This document shows positions 56,751-64,000 of a stretch of DNA of 64,000 bases, piece after piece (position 1 is the first letter of the stretch; every line of letters starts with the position of its first letter). The stretch is from an uncultured Eubacteriales bacterium (GTDB lineage: Bacteria; Bacillota; Clostridia; Oscillospirales; CAG-272), in assembly GCA_934432675.1 (NCBI GenBank), contig CAKRYT010000005.1:1-64000 (forward strand), in the 5' to 3' direction. The notes under the pieces are model-generated. The model had not been told where the DNA came from, did no database searches, and saw only the letters and a list, made by a program, of their open reading frames with translations. The position numbers and the translations under genes are program-made.

Positions 56751-56779
56751 AGTATAGCACAATACTTTACTTCTGTAAA
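56751..56779 (-). promoter_or_regulatory. Promoter of the YerC-type gene
   Basis: TTTACA (56774-56779), 17 bp, TATACT (56751-56756) on the minus strand. Confidence 0.7.
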
Positions 56780-56812
56780 GCGGCAAAGCCAAAAAGTTTT
56801 TCGACCGGAGAC

Positions 56813-56841
56813 TTGACAACGGAGAGGATATCGGGTATAAT
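56813..56841 (+). promoter_or_regulatory. Promoter of metY-metA
   Basis: TTGACA (56813-56818), 17 bp, TATAAT (56836-56841): perfect consensus. Confidence 0.85.
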
Positions 56842-56847
56842 GAGCCA

Positions 56848-57113
56848 AAAACAGCAAGGCGATGAAGGAGAGGGTCTTCCCCGAGGGTGCCAAGAGAGCC
56901 GACGCACGGTGCGAGTCGGTCACCCGGAGAGAATGTGCCTATGGCTCCCGAGCCGGAGGTTCGAGGGCGGTTTGCCGCGTGTAGGGTCTCCCGTGTGGCG
57001 CGCGAGAGTTTCGCCGGGGTGTGTCAGCACCTGTGAGGGCACGGTTCCGACCGTGAATTTGAGTGGTACCGCGGAGTCATCCGTCTCAAAGGGGACGGGT
57101 GATTTTTGTTTTT
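56848..57113 (+). promoter_or_regulatory. T-box leader of metY-metA (probably methionine)
   Basis: The T-box TGGTACC (57064-57070) sits in an antiterminator with TTTGAG (57058-57063) pairing CTCAAA (57085-57090). The alternative terminator pairs TCATCCGTC (57077-57085) with GACGGGTGA (57094-57102), followed by T5 and T6 runs. Upstream, GATGAAGGAGAG and long paired arms (GGGTG with CACCC, GCCGAC with GTCGG) fit Stem I. An ATG at 56933-56935 or 56941-56943 may be the Met specifier; I cannot choose. The genes controlled make methionine, in line with tRNA-Met sensing. Confidence 0.85.
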
Positions 57114-57210
57114 TCACGGTCCGGGGCACAGAAACCGTCCCGTCCCGATCGATACGTTCGATACATATTGAGTTGATACGATTGATTATACCTGCCGAAA
57201 GGAGTTTATC

Positions 57211-58500
57211 ATGAAAAACAAGGGCATTGCCACCGTCTGTGTGCAGGGGGGGTATACCCCGAAAAACGGGGAGCCGAGACAGATCCCCATCGTCCAGAGC
57301 ACGACTTTCCGCTATGAGACGAGCGAAGCAATGGGGGATCTCTTTGACCTGAAAGCGAGCGGCTACTTCTATTCCCGCCTCCAAAACCCGACCTGCGATG
57401 CGGTCGCCGCAAAGATCGCCGCGCTCGAAGGAGGAACCGCCGCCATGCTGACCTCCTCCGGGCAAGCCGCCAACTTCTTTGCCGTCTTCAACATCGCCGG
57501 CGCAGGCGATCACGTCATCGCCTCGGCGCATATCTACGGCGGGACCTTCAACCTCTTCGCCGTCACCATGAAGCGCATGGGAGTCGACTTTACCTTTGTC
57601 TCCCCGGACGCGACGGACGAGGAACTGAACGCCGCGTTCCGCCCGAACACCAAGGCGGTCTTCGGCGAGACGGTCTCCAACCCGTCGCTCACCGTCCTCG
57701 ACATCGAGCGTTTTGCCCGCGCGGCGCACGCACACGGTGTCCCGCTCATCGTGGACAACACCTTCGCGACGCCCATCGGCTGCCGCCCGTTTGACTTCGG
57801 TGCAGATATCGTAACCCACTCGACCACCAAGTATATGGACGGGCACGGTGCCGCCGTCGGCGGTGCCATCGTGGACTCCGGGAAATTCGACTGGATGGCA
57901 AACGCCGGGAAATTCCCGGGGCTGTGCACGCCGGACGAAAGCTATCACGGCATTACCTATGCCCTGGAATTCGGGCAGGCGGGCGCGTACATCACCAAGG
58001 CCACGGCACAACTCATGCGTGACTTCGGCTGCACGCAGTCACCGCAGAGTGCCTTTCTCCTCGGCCTCGGGCTGGAAAGCCTGCATTTGCGCATGAAACA
58101 GCACTGTGCAAACGCCCTCGCCGTCGCCACCTTCCTTAAAAGTCATCCGAACGTCACATGGGTACGCTACCCCGACCTGCCCGGTGACCCCTACCACGAG
58201 CTGCAACAGAAGTACCTGCCGAACGGCTCCTCAGGTGTCGTGAGTTTCGGCGTACGCGGCGGTCGCCGCGCGGCGGAGGCCTTCATGAAGCACCTGAAAA
58301 TCGCCGCCATCGAAACGCACGTGGCAGACGCCCGCACCTGCTGTCTCCATCCCGCGAGCGCGACCCATCGCCAACTGACGGACGAACAGCTCGTCGCCGC
58401 CGGTGTCAGCCCCGACCTGGTACGCTACTCCTGCGGGATCGAGGATGCAAATGACCTCATCGCCGACCTGAAAGCCGCGCTCGACGCCGTGGGGGCATGA
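57211..58500 (+). CDS. metY: O-acetylhomoserine aminocarboxypropyltransferase (sulfhydrylase)
   Basis: PLP enzyme making homocysteine from O-acetylhomoserine and sulfide. 429 residues, the longer size typical of MetY rather than MetB/MetC. Marks: TVCVQGGYTPKNGEPR, PIVQSTTFRYETSE, SGQAANFFAVFNIAGAGD, and the PLP-lysine segment THSTTKYMDGHGAAVGG (Lys about 206). C-terminal HVADARTCCLHPASATHRQL is also MetY-like. GAAAGGAGTTTATC precedes the ATG. metA, which makes its substrate, follows after 3 bp. Confidence 0.94.
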   Translation: MKNKGIATVCVQGGYTPKNGEPRQIPIVQSTTFRYETSEAMGDLFDLKASGYFYSRLQNPTCDAVAAKIAALEGGTAAMLTSSGQAANFFAVFNIAGAGDHVIASAHIYGGTFNLFAVTMKRMGVDFTFVSPDATDEELNAAFRPNTKAVFGETVSNPSLTVLDIERFARAAHAHGVPLIVDNTFATPIGCRPFDFGADIVTHSTTKYMDGHGAAVGGAIVDSGKFDWMANAGKFPGLCTPDESYHGITYALEFGQAGAYITKATAQLMRDFGCTQSPQSAFLLGLGLESLHLRMKQHCANALAVATFLKSHPNVTWVRYPDLPGDPYHELQQKYLPNGSSGVVSFGVRGGRRAAEAFMKHLKIAAIETHVADARTCCLHPASATHRQLTDEQLVAAGVSPDLVRYSCGIEDANDLIADLKAALDAVGA

Positions 58501-58503
58501 TCC

Positions 58504-59421
58504 ATGCCGATCAAGATACCGAACGGACTGCCGGCGGTGCGGACCCTGGAAAAGGAAAACATCTTCGTCATGACCGAAACGCGCGCCATGACGCAGGACA
58601 TCCGCCCCTTGAAAATCCTTATCCTCAACCTGATGCCCACCAAGATCGACACGGAAACGCAACTCTGTCGCCTGCTCGGCAACACACCGTTGCAAGTGGA
58701 GCCGGAACTCCTGCACACCGGCTCGCATATCTCCAAAAATACGCCGCCGGAGCATCTCCTCACCTTCTACCGCACCTTTGACGAGGTACGCGAAAAGAAC
58801 TACGACGGGCTTATCATCACCGGTGCGCCGGTGGAGCGACTCGCCTTCGACGAGGTGGAATACTGGGAGGAACTGAAAACCGTCATGGAATGGTCGAAGA
58901 CCCACGTTTACAGCACACTCCACATCTGCTGGGGCGCGCAGGCGGGGCTCTTCTACCACTACGGCATCGACAAGGTGATGCTCCCGGAAAAACTTTCCGG
59001 CGTGTATCCGCACACGGTGGAGTACAAACGCTCCATCCTCTTCCGCGGTTTTGACGACGTTTTTTACGTGCCGCACTCCCGCTACACGGGCATTGACCGC
59101 GCGGCGGTCGAGTCAGTGCCCGAGCTGCGTATCCTCGCCTCCTCCCCCGAGGCAGGTGTCTTCGCCGTCACCGCAAACCACGGCCGGCAGATCTTCCTCA
59201 CCGGGCACGCCGAATACGACCCCGATACCCTGAAAAAAGAGTATCTGCGCGACCGCGCCGTCGACCCCGCGGCACCGATACCGGAACATTACTTCCCGGG
59301 GGACGACCCCGAACGCGACCCCGTCGTCTCCTGGCGGTCGGCTGCCAATCTCCTCTTTACCAACTGGCTGAACTACTTTGTCTACCAGTCCACCCCTTAC
59401 GATATTTCGAGCATCGGATAA
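58504..59421 (+). CDS. metA: Homoserine O-acetyltransferase (MetA family)
   Basis: Activates homoserine in methionine synthesis. 305 residues of the MetA glutamine-amidotransferase-like fold: LKILILNLMPTKIDTETQ, LLHTGSHISKNTP, YDGLIITGAPVERLAFDEV, catalytic Cys142 in LHICWGAQAGL and a C-terminal FLTGHAEYD with the His/Glu pair. Residue 111 is Glu, which in this family selects acetyl-CoA; succinyl-using enzymes have Gly there. That fits the MetY neighbour, which uses O-acetylhomoserine. Confidence 0.95.
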   Translation: MPIKIPNGLPAVRTLEKENIFVMTETRAMTQDIRPLKILILNLMPTKIDTETQLCRLLGNTPLQVEPELLHTGSHISKNTPPEHLLTFYRTFDEVREKNYDGLIITGAPVERLAFDEVEYWEELKTVMEWSKTHVYSTLHICWGAQAGLFYHYGIDKVMLPEKLSGVYPHTVEYKRSILFRGFDDVFYVPHSRYTGIDRAAVESVPELRILASSPEAGVFAVTANHGRQIFLTGHAEYDPDTLKKEYLRDRAVDPAAPIPEHYFPGDDPERDPVVSWRSAANLLFTNWLNYFVYQSTPYDISSIG

Positions 59422-59425
59422 ACCG

Positions 59426-59460
59426 AAAAGCGACCGGGAAACGTCCTCGGTCGCTTTTTT
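59426..59460 (+). terminator. Terminator of metY-metA
   Basis: 11-bp stem AAAAGCGACCG/CGGTCGCTTTT (59426-59436 with 59448-59458) and T6. The gap to 59564 has nothing else I can identify. Confidence 0.88.
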
Positions 59461-59564
59461 GTGCGGTGCCCCGGCAAAGTCGTGCGGAGCGGAGGCAGAA
59501 GAGCGGCGGAAATGCGCGCGCGACGCAGGTGTTCCCCCGCGGCGCACGGGTCGGGGGCGCACCG

Positions 59565-60422
59565 TTACATCGCTTTTTCCGCGCGGCGCACGCGGGCGCA
59601 GAAACGCGTCTTGTGCGGGTAGCCGCTGATGCCGAATGGGCCGCGCGGGGCGATGATATCCCCGTTTTCCCCGTCACCGGCGGCGGCGCGGATCGCCGTG
59701 AGTGCCGCCTTCTCGGGAGAATGGGTAAACAGGTAGAGAAAAGCGTGCCCGAGGCGGGAGAACAGCGGTTTGTGCGCCGTTTTGTCGCTCGACAACAAAT
59801 CCGTCGCGGTAATGCCCGGGTGGACGGCGATGAAGAGCGGCATGGACGCCGTGCGCGTCCGTGCACGGTGCAGAACGTAGGCGGAGAGCAACGTCTTGCT
59901 CTTGGCATACGCGGCGTAACCCTCATTTTTCGGCTCCCGCGAGACGTGACCGTTCCGATCGACAAGGCTGGTGACGAAAATCATGCGCCCGCCGGGAGCG
60001 AGCAGTGGCTCCACCGCCTCCGAAAGGCGAACGGTACCGGTATAATTGACCCCGACAGTCATGGGCAAGCCGTCCTGCGTCTTCTCCGCGCGCGGGTAAT
60101 AGACCGCGGCGCAGTGCAGGAACACGTCAATCGGGCGGTTTTCCGCCGTGAGGCGGGCGGCAAGGGCATCGATCGACGCAAACGAGGCGAGGTCGACGAG
60201 CGCGTAATCCACGTCGGAGAGCGGGTAGCGGACGCGCAGGCGATCACACGCGGCGGCGGCACGCGCCTCGTTACGGCACGCGAGCGTCACGGTGGCACCG
60301 AGGGAGAGAAATTCTCCCGCGGCGGCAAAGCCGATCCCGCTGTTTCCTCCCGTGATGACAACGCGTCGCCCCGTCATCGGGCGCGCATACCGATCCAGCC
60401 ATTTCTGATACCGCTCCGCCAT
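59565..60422 (-). CDS. Short-chain dehydrogenase/reductase (SDR) family protein
   Basis: 285 residues. NAD(P)-binding motif VVITGGNSGIGFAAA (about residues 21-35), DLASFASIDALAA, the NAG-equivalent LHCAAVYYPRAE and catalytic YAAYAKSK (Tyr/Lys). The pattern resembles retinol-dehydrogenase/light-dependent reductase type SDRs. The C-terminus is long and basic. The substrate is unknown. The start at 60422 has GGAGAAGACACA upstream; a frame to 60497 would include the promoter. Confidence 0.85.
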   Translation of the reverse strand: MAERYQKWLDRYARPMTGRRVVITGGNSGIGFAAAGEFLSLGATVTLACRNEARAAAACDRLRVRYPLSDVDYALVDLASFASIDALAARLTAENRPIDVFLHCAAVYYPRAEKTQDGLPMTVGVNYTGTVRLSEAVEPLLAPGGRMIFVTSLVDRNGHVSREPKNEGYAAYAKSKTLLSAYVLHRARTRTASMPLFIAVHPGITATDLLSSDKTAHKPLFSRLGHAFLYLFTHSPEKAALTAIRAAAGDGENGDIIAPRGPFGISGYPHKTRFCARVRRAEKAM

Positions 60423-60464
60423 TGTGTCTTCTCCGGTCCCCGGGGTCTCCCCCGTTTTTTCACC

Positions 60465-60493
60465 AGTGTAGCACAAAACGGCGGTTTCGTCAA
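60465..60493 (-). promoter_or_regulatory. Promoter of the SDR gene
   Basis: TTGACG (60488-60493), 17 bp, TACACT (60465-60470) on the minus strand. Confidence 0.6.
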
Positions 60494-60501
60494 ACACCTT
60501 T

Positions 60502-62328
60502 TCAGAGCACGAGTTCTGCGCGGTACGCCGTGAGAAAATAATCGAATTGAAGGAGCCACGCGTACATTTGCGGGCGGGACATCAGTTGACCGAGCCAGGT
60601 CACGTCGCCCCCCGACATGAGTTCTTCCACGGCACCGCGCCGCAGAAACGGTGCGAGGGGGCTGCCACGGCGGGACAGCCGCGCAATGAGCATCTCGCGG
60701 ACCATTTTCTCATAGGCGGGGTTATGGGTCTTGGGATACGGGCTCTTTTTCCGATGGAGAATCTCGGGCGGAAGGTAAGACGCCATCGCCTCCCGGAGCA
60801 ACGACTTCTCCACCCCGTTTTCAAACTTGTATTTCCACGGCACGCGATAGACGTATTCGAGGATGCGGTGGTCCGAAAACGGCACGCGCACTTCCAGCCC
60901 GGACGCCATGCTCATTCGGTCTTTACGCTCCAAAAGATTGGTCATGAAGTAATCGACCGAGAGCCGTGTCGCCACCCGGGCGGTGCGCTCACTGACGGGC
61001 TCACCCTCCTCCGTCGGCACCGATGCCACCGCGCGATGATACACTTCGGAGAGGTAGGCGTACCCCTCCTCGGCACGGGTCATATCGGCGTTGAACAGTC
61101 CGATGCGTGCGCGCGGGTCATGCACCCACGGGAAAAAGTCACGCGCTAGCATCTCGGGGCGATAAAACCAGGGATACCCGCCGAAGATCTCGTCGGCGCA
61201 CTCCCCCGAGAGCGCGACGGTATGTTTCTCCTTGACGCGGGCGCAGAAATAGCGCAGCGAAGAATCGATGTCCGCCTGCCCCGGAAAATCCCGCGACAGG
61301 ACCGCCGGGAGCAGTTCCCGCGCGACCGACGCACTGTCGGCGACGAGCACGGTGTGATCCGACCCGATATAGTCCGCCATGAGGCGGGCGTAATCGTCGT
61401 CCGCATTCGGCTGGAACAGTGTCGGCGCATAGTCGTTTCCCTCATACTCGAAGGAATAGGTAGCGAGCCGTTTCCCCTCCCGACGATACCGTTCCGCCGC
61501 GACGGCACTGACCACGGAGGAATCCAAGCCGCCCGAGAGAAAACAGCAGAGCGGGACATCCGAGACGAGCTGTCGCCCGATGGCATCGGTCATGAGTGCG
61601 CGCACGTGCTCGACGGTCTCCTCGCGCCCCTCGGTATGTGTGCCCGGCGTATAGTCCCAGTAACGGCGGCGGTGCACGCCTGCGGCATCGACCCGCAGGC
61701 ACTCACCCGGGAGCAACTCGCGGATGTCGCGGAAAATGCCGCTCCCCGGCAGGGTCACGGGGGCCAGATACAGCAATTGCCAGAGCCCCACCGCATCGAT
61801 CACCGGATGCACGCTCGGGTGGCGGAGCAGTGCTTTCACCTCCGACGCGAACAGGAACTGCCCCTGTGCCTCGGTGAAAAAGAACGGTTTGACCCCGAGG
61901 CGGTCACGCGCGCAGAACAGGCTCCCTTCAAAATCGTCATACACGGCAAACGCAAAGATGCCGTTGAGGTGGGAGAGGCACTCCTCACCGAACACGGCGT
62001 AGGCGTACACCAACGCCTCGGTGTCCGAGTGTGTCCTCGGGGAGACACCGCGCTCGGCGAGTTCCCGCGTGAGTTCCGCCGTGTTATAGAGTTCACCGTT
62101 GTAAACGATGGTGTATCGCTTTCCGCCGAGGACGACCGTCATCGGCTGTGCCCCGCCGATGATGTCCACGACGGCAAGCCGATTGTGGTGCATGGCGACG
62201 TTCGACGATGAAAAACCGCCGGCGGCGTCGGGCCCCCGGTGCGCCATGGCACCGCTCATTGCCTCCACCGCCGACAGTGCCCCGAGCCCCAGCCCCCGCG
62301 CGGCGTAAATCCCGCAGATTGAACACAT
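60502..62328 (-). CDS. asnB: Asparagine synthase (glutamine-hydrolysing)
   Basis: Makes Asn from Asp, ATP and Gln. 608 residues. N-terminal glutaminase: nucleophile Cys2 in MCSICGIYAARG, MAHRGPDAAGG, NGELYN and HSDTEAL. Synthase domain: ATP pyrophosphatase loop FLSGGLDSSVVSAV (about 261-274), SGECADEIFGGYPWF, LERKDRMSMASGLEVRVPF and SPYPKTHNPAYEK. GGGAGGGGACTTATT precedes the ATG. Intact and complete; upstream and downstream genes are unrelated. Confidence 0.95.
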   Translation of the reverse strand: MCSICGIYAARGLGLGALSAVEAMSGAMAHRGPDAAGGFSSSNVAMHHNRLAVVDIIGGAQPMTVVLGGKRYTIVYNGELYNTAELTRELAERGVSPRTHSDTEALVYAYAVFGEECLSHLNGIFAFAVYDDFEGSLFCARDRLGVKPFFFTEAQGQFLFASEVKALLRHPSVHPVIDAVGLWQLLYLAPVTLPGSGIFRDIRELLPGECLRVDAAGVHRRRYWDYTPGTHTEGREETVEHVRALMTDAIGRQLVSDVPLCCFLSGGLDSSVVSAVAAERYRREGKRLATYSFEYEGNDYAPTLFQPNADDDYARLMADYIGSDHTVLVADSASVARELLPAVLSRDFPGQADIDSSLRYFCARVKEKHTVALSGECADEIFGGYPWFYRPEMLARDFFPWVHDPRARIGLFNADMTRAEEGYAYLSEVYHRAVASVPTEEGEPVSERTARVATRLSVDYFMTNLLERKDRMSMASGLEVRVPFSDHRILEYVYRVPWKYKFENGVEKSLLREAMASYLPPEILHRKKSPYPKTHNPAYEKMVREMLIARLSRRGSPLAPFLRRGAVEELMSGGDVTWLGQLMSRPQMYAWLLQFDYFLTAYRAELVL

Positions 62329-62432
62329 AATAAGTCCCCTCCCGTATCTTAACCGTCATTCACTTTTTCATTGTATGCGCCGCGGCGAATTTCAGTCACG
62401 GGGACGGGCATCCCACTGTATCCCGGCAAAAG

Positions 62433-62460
62433 AAAAGCGACGGCGCGTGCCGTCGCTTTT
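62433..62460 (-). terminator. Terminator of the SLOG/CorC unit
   Basis: 12-bp stem AAAAGCGACGGC/GCCGTCGCTTTT with GCGT loop, 37 bp beyond the stop of the SLOG-family gene. Confidence 0.88.
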
Positions 62461-62496
62461 GTTCTATGTTACGAAATCAAATCAGGTTGTTACATA

Positions 62497-62961
62497 TCAG
62501 GCCAGATGAATGACGGGGACGCCGCGCGCCTCTGCCATGCGGACGGTCTGCGCGGAGCCGCTGTACGAAGAGGTGACGTAGGCGACGCAGACGGAGGCAA
62601 TGGCAATCATCTGCCGATTGCGCTCCCGCATACAGCCGTCAAAATACCGCTCCGAGAGCACCCGCACCTCGTCCGCATCGCGGAGTTGACGCTCATAGAC
62701 CTCGCGGTCCGCCGCGCTCCATCGCGCCGCCTGATCCCTGCACGGGATCATAAGTAACAGGCGGAGATCCGGGTGCTTCTGTCTGAGGGCGAGGACGGTG
62801 TCCGCCGCCATGCGGTCAAACCCCAGCGCGCCACCGGCACAAAAGGTGCGGCAACCCTCGCCGTACAGATCCTCCACCGTCCCGACGAGACGCCGGTGCA
62901 GTCTTCCCCGCTCCCCCTCGGGGATCATCCGATGCCCCGTGAAAACGCATATTTTATCCAA
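62497..62961 (-). CDS. SLOG-family protein (DUF1273/YpsA-like)
   Basis: 154 residues with a Rossmann-like nucleotide-binding fold: ICVFTGHRMIPEGER at the start, TFCAGGALGFDRMAADTVL (glycine-rich loop) and YVTSSYSGSAQTVRMAEARGV near the end. SLOG proteins bind nucleotide-type ligands; Bacillus YpsA affects cell division and stress. The start is TTG at 62961, just 3 bp after the upstream stop, with GAGGA in front, so it is translationally coupled to the CorC-type gene. Confidence 0.85.
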   Translation of the reverse strand: MDKICVFTGHRMIPEGERGRLHRRLVGTVEDLYGEGCRTFCAGGALGFDRMAADTVLALRQKHPDLRLLLMIPCRDQAARWSAADREVYERQLRDADEVRVLSERYFDGCMRERNRQMIAIASVCVAYVTSSYSGSAQTVRMAEARGVPVIHLA

Positions 62962-62964
62962 ATA

Positions 62965-64000
62965 TCAATCCTCGTCTTCCTCGGGCGGGGCGACCGTCAC
63001 GCGGAGGCTGCCCACCAGATGGTCGTGCATTTCCAGCACCGTCACCGTCAGGCGACCCCAGGTGAAGGTGTCCCCGACGTGCGGATCTTCCTCCAACATT
63101 TCGACCGCCCAACCGCCCATGGTCGTATATTCCGATTCAAAGTCGCGGTCGTCAATCTCCGCCTCCTCAAAGAAGTCGGCAATCGGCGTCATCCCGTCCA
63201 CTACATAGACGGATTCCGCAAGGGGACGGATATCCTCCGGCGGGGTCTTATCGTTTTCGTCCCAGATGTCACCGACGATCTGTTCCAGAATGTCCTCCAT
63301 CGTGACAATCCCCATCGTGCCGCCGTATTCATCCATCACCACCGTCATGTGCGCCTGTTTTTCCTGCATCATCGTGAGGACGCTCGGCAGTTTTGTCGTC
63401 TTGTGCACATACAGTGCCGGCTTGACGAGTGCGCGCAGATCCGGCTCCCGTGCAGGGTCGTTCGCCGCCGCCATGAGATAATGATTGACAGTCAGGATCC
63501 CGACGATGTGGTCGAGGGATTCCTCGTAGACAGGCAGTCGGGAGAAGCACGAATCGAGGCAGGTCGCACGCACGGTGTCGGGTGTGTCATCGAGATCAAT
63601 ACCCTCAACCCGGATGCGCGGTACGAGGATGTCCTCTACCGTCATCTCCTGGTAATCCATCGCAGAATGGAGCAACTCACCCTGGTCTTCGTCCACCGTG
63701 CCCTCCTCCTCCGCCGTATCGATCATCACGGAGAGTTCCTGCTCGGTCACGGCGTTATCCTCCCCGCGAGAGAGACGTGTGAGCACCGCATTCACGAAGC
63801 GGGTGACCAAGAAAGAGAGCGGGAAAAAGAGCCACGACACAACGCGCAACGGATATGCCATGACACAGGCGTAGCCGATGGCGTGCTGCTTGGCAACGAT
63901 TTTCGGCACGATCTCGCCGAAAATCAGAATCACGACGGTGACGACGATGCCGGTGACCGTGGTCGCCGTGCCCTCGCCGACCGAACTCTTCGCCGCAAAG
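62965..64000 (-). CDS. HlyC/CorC family protein (CNNM-CBS), 5' end outside the window
   Basis: Partial: the frame is open to position 64000 and the N-terminus is missing. The visible 345 residues begin in the CNNM membrane domain (TVVILIFGEIVPKIVAKQHA), continue with a CBS pair (VEDILVPRIRVEGIDL, SRLPVYEESLDHIVGIL, MTVVMDEYGGTMGIVTMEDI) and end with a CorC_HlyC domain and an acidic tail. Members handle magnesium or other cations, or act as envelope proteins. A Met-like GTG at 63933 is internal and not the start. Confidence 0.9.
   Translation of the reverse strand, partial: FAAKSSVGEGTATTVTGIVVTVVILIFGEIVPKIVAKQHAIGYACVMAYPLRVVSWLFFPLSFLVTRFVNAVLTRLSRGEDNAVTEQELSVMIDTAEEEGTVDEDQGELLHSAMDYQEMTVEDILVPRIRVEGIDLDDTPDTVRATCLDSCFSRLPVYEESLDHIVGILTVNHYLMAAANDPAREPDLRALVKPALYVHKTTKLPSVLTMMQEKQAHMTVVMDEYGGTMGIVTMEDILEQIVGDIWDENDKTPPEDIRPLAESVYVVDGMTPIADFFEEAEIDDRDFESEYTTMGGWAVEMLEEDPHVGDTFTWGRLTVTVLEMHDHLVGSLRVTVAPPEEDED

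Noticed and set aside
56848..57113. SAM-I riboswitch upstream of metY
   Set aside because: The TGGTACC T-box, the antiterminator pairing and the terminator account for the leader; the SAM-I core was not seen.

Overview
The window looks like a GC-rich, endospore-forming member of the Clostridia (Firmicutes). Evidence: an adjacent spore-protease gene (gpr) and spoIVA, a SigH-like sigma factor, RicT, two T-box leaders, AGGAGG-type ribosome binding sites with frequent TTG/GTG starts, and many sigma-A promoters with 17-bp spacing. Most of it is housekeeping chromosome. One IS200-type insertion is the only clear mobile element. I could not run any search, so family names rest on recognised motifs and overall resemblance.

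Layout. 1-1350: a strong promoter pointing out of the left edge (probably an rRNA operon), then a YetF/DUF421-DUF4363 membrane pair. 1361-7148 (minus): a very large membrane protein that looks like a dead P-type ATPase, rlmB, a zinc-ribbon protein, a tRNA-like relic, a SigH-like sigma factor and a DUF4364 protein. 7196-12277: an orphan peptide-binding lipoprotein, gpr-spoIVA and a P-loop kinase-like protein. 12443-14571: galM and the rplM-rpsI ribosomal operon. 14810-23163 (minus): a five-gene MoxR ATPase / DUF58 / VWA-protein operon. 23489-29322: tRNA-Lys, ybaK, enolase, a LysM/GH18-like protein whose catalytic motif is not visible, and metG-tatD. 29523-35731: holB-ricT, a ferredoxin unit, two RNA methyltransferases and T-box-controlled thrS.

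35854-44206: a small membrane protein, class II aldolase, the YhaO/YhaN (SbcD/SbcC-like) pair, a pyrophosphatase-like/NUDIX fusion, and a compact LexA-like repressor / 85-aa protein / DinB operon with a perfect palindrome at the start of transcription. 44330-50826: small membrane protein, ECF transporter S component, a PduL / NifU-like scaffold / GGGtGRT operon, a TepA-type protease, an HTH fusion protein and a YdcF protein. 50982-51671: IS200-like element beside tRNA-Tyr. 52038-64000: HD protein, alr, copA, a YerC-type regulator, T-box-controlled metY-metA, an SDR, asnB, a SLOG-family protein and a CorC/HlyC protein cut by the right edge.

Themes. Amino-acid supply and charging (thrS, metG, metY-metA, asnB, ybaK), with two units read by T-boxes; sporulation and envelope (gpr, spoIVA, alr, SigH-like, LysM/GH18-like, MoxR operon); and DNA repair or mutagenesis (YhaO/YhaN, LexA-like/DinB, holB). 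The most promising candidates for undescribed biology are the pseudo-P-type ATPase, the LexA-like/85-aa/DinB cassette with its own operator, the PPase-like/NUDIX fusion, the HTH-plus-protease-like-domain protein, the GGGtGRT operon and the tRNA-like relic.
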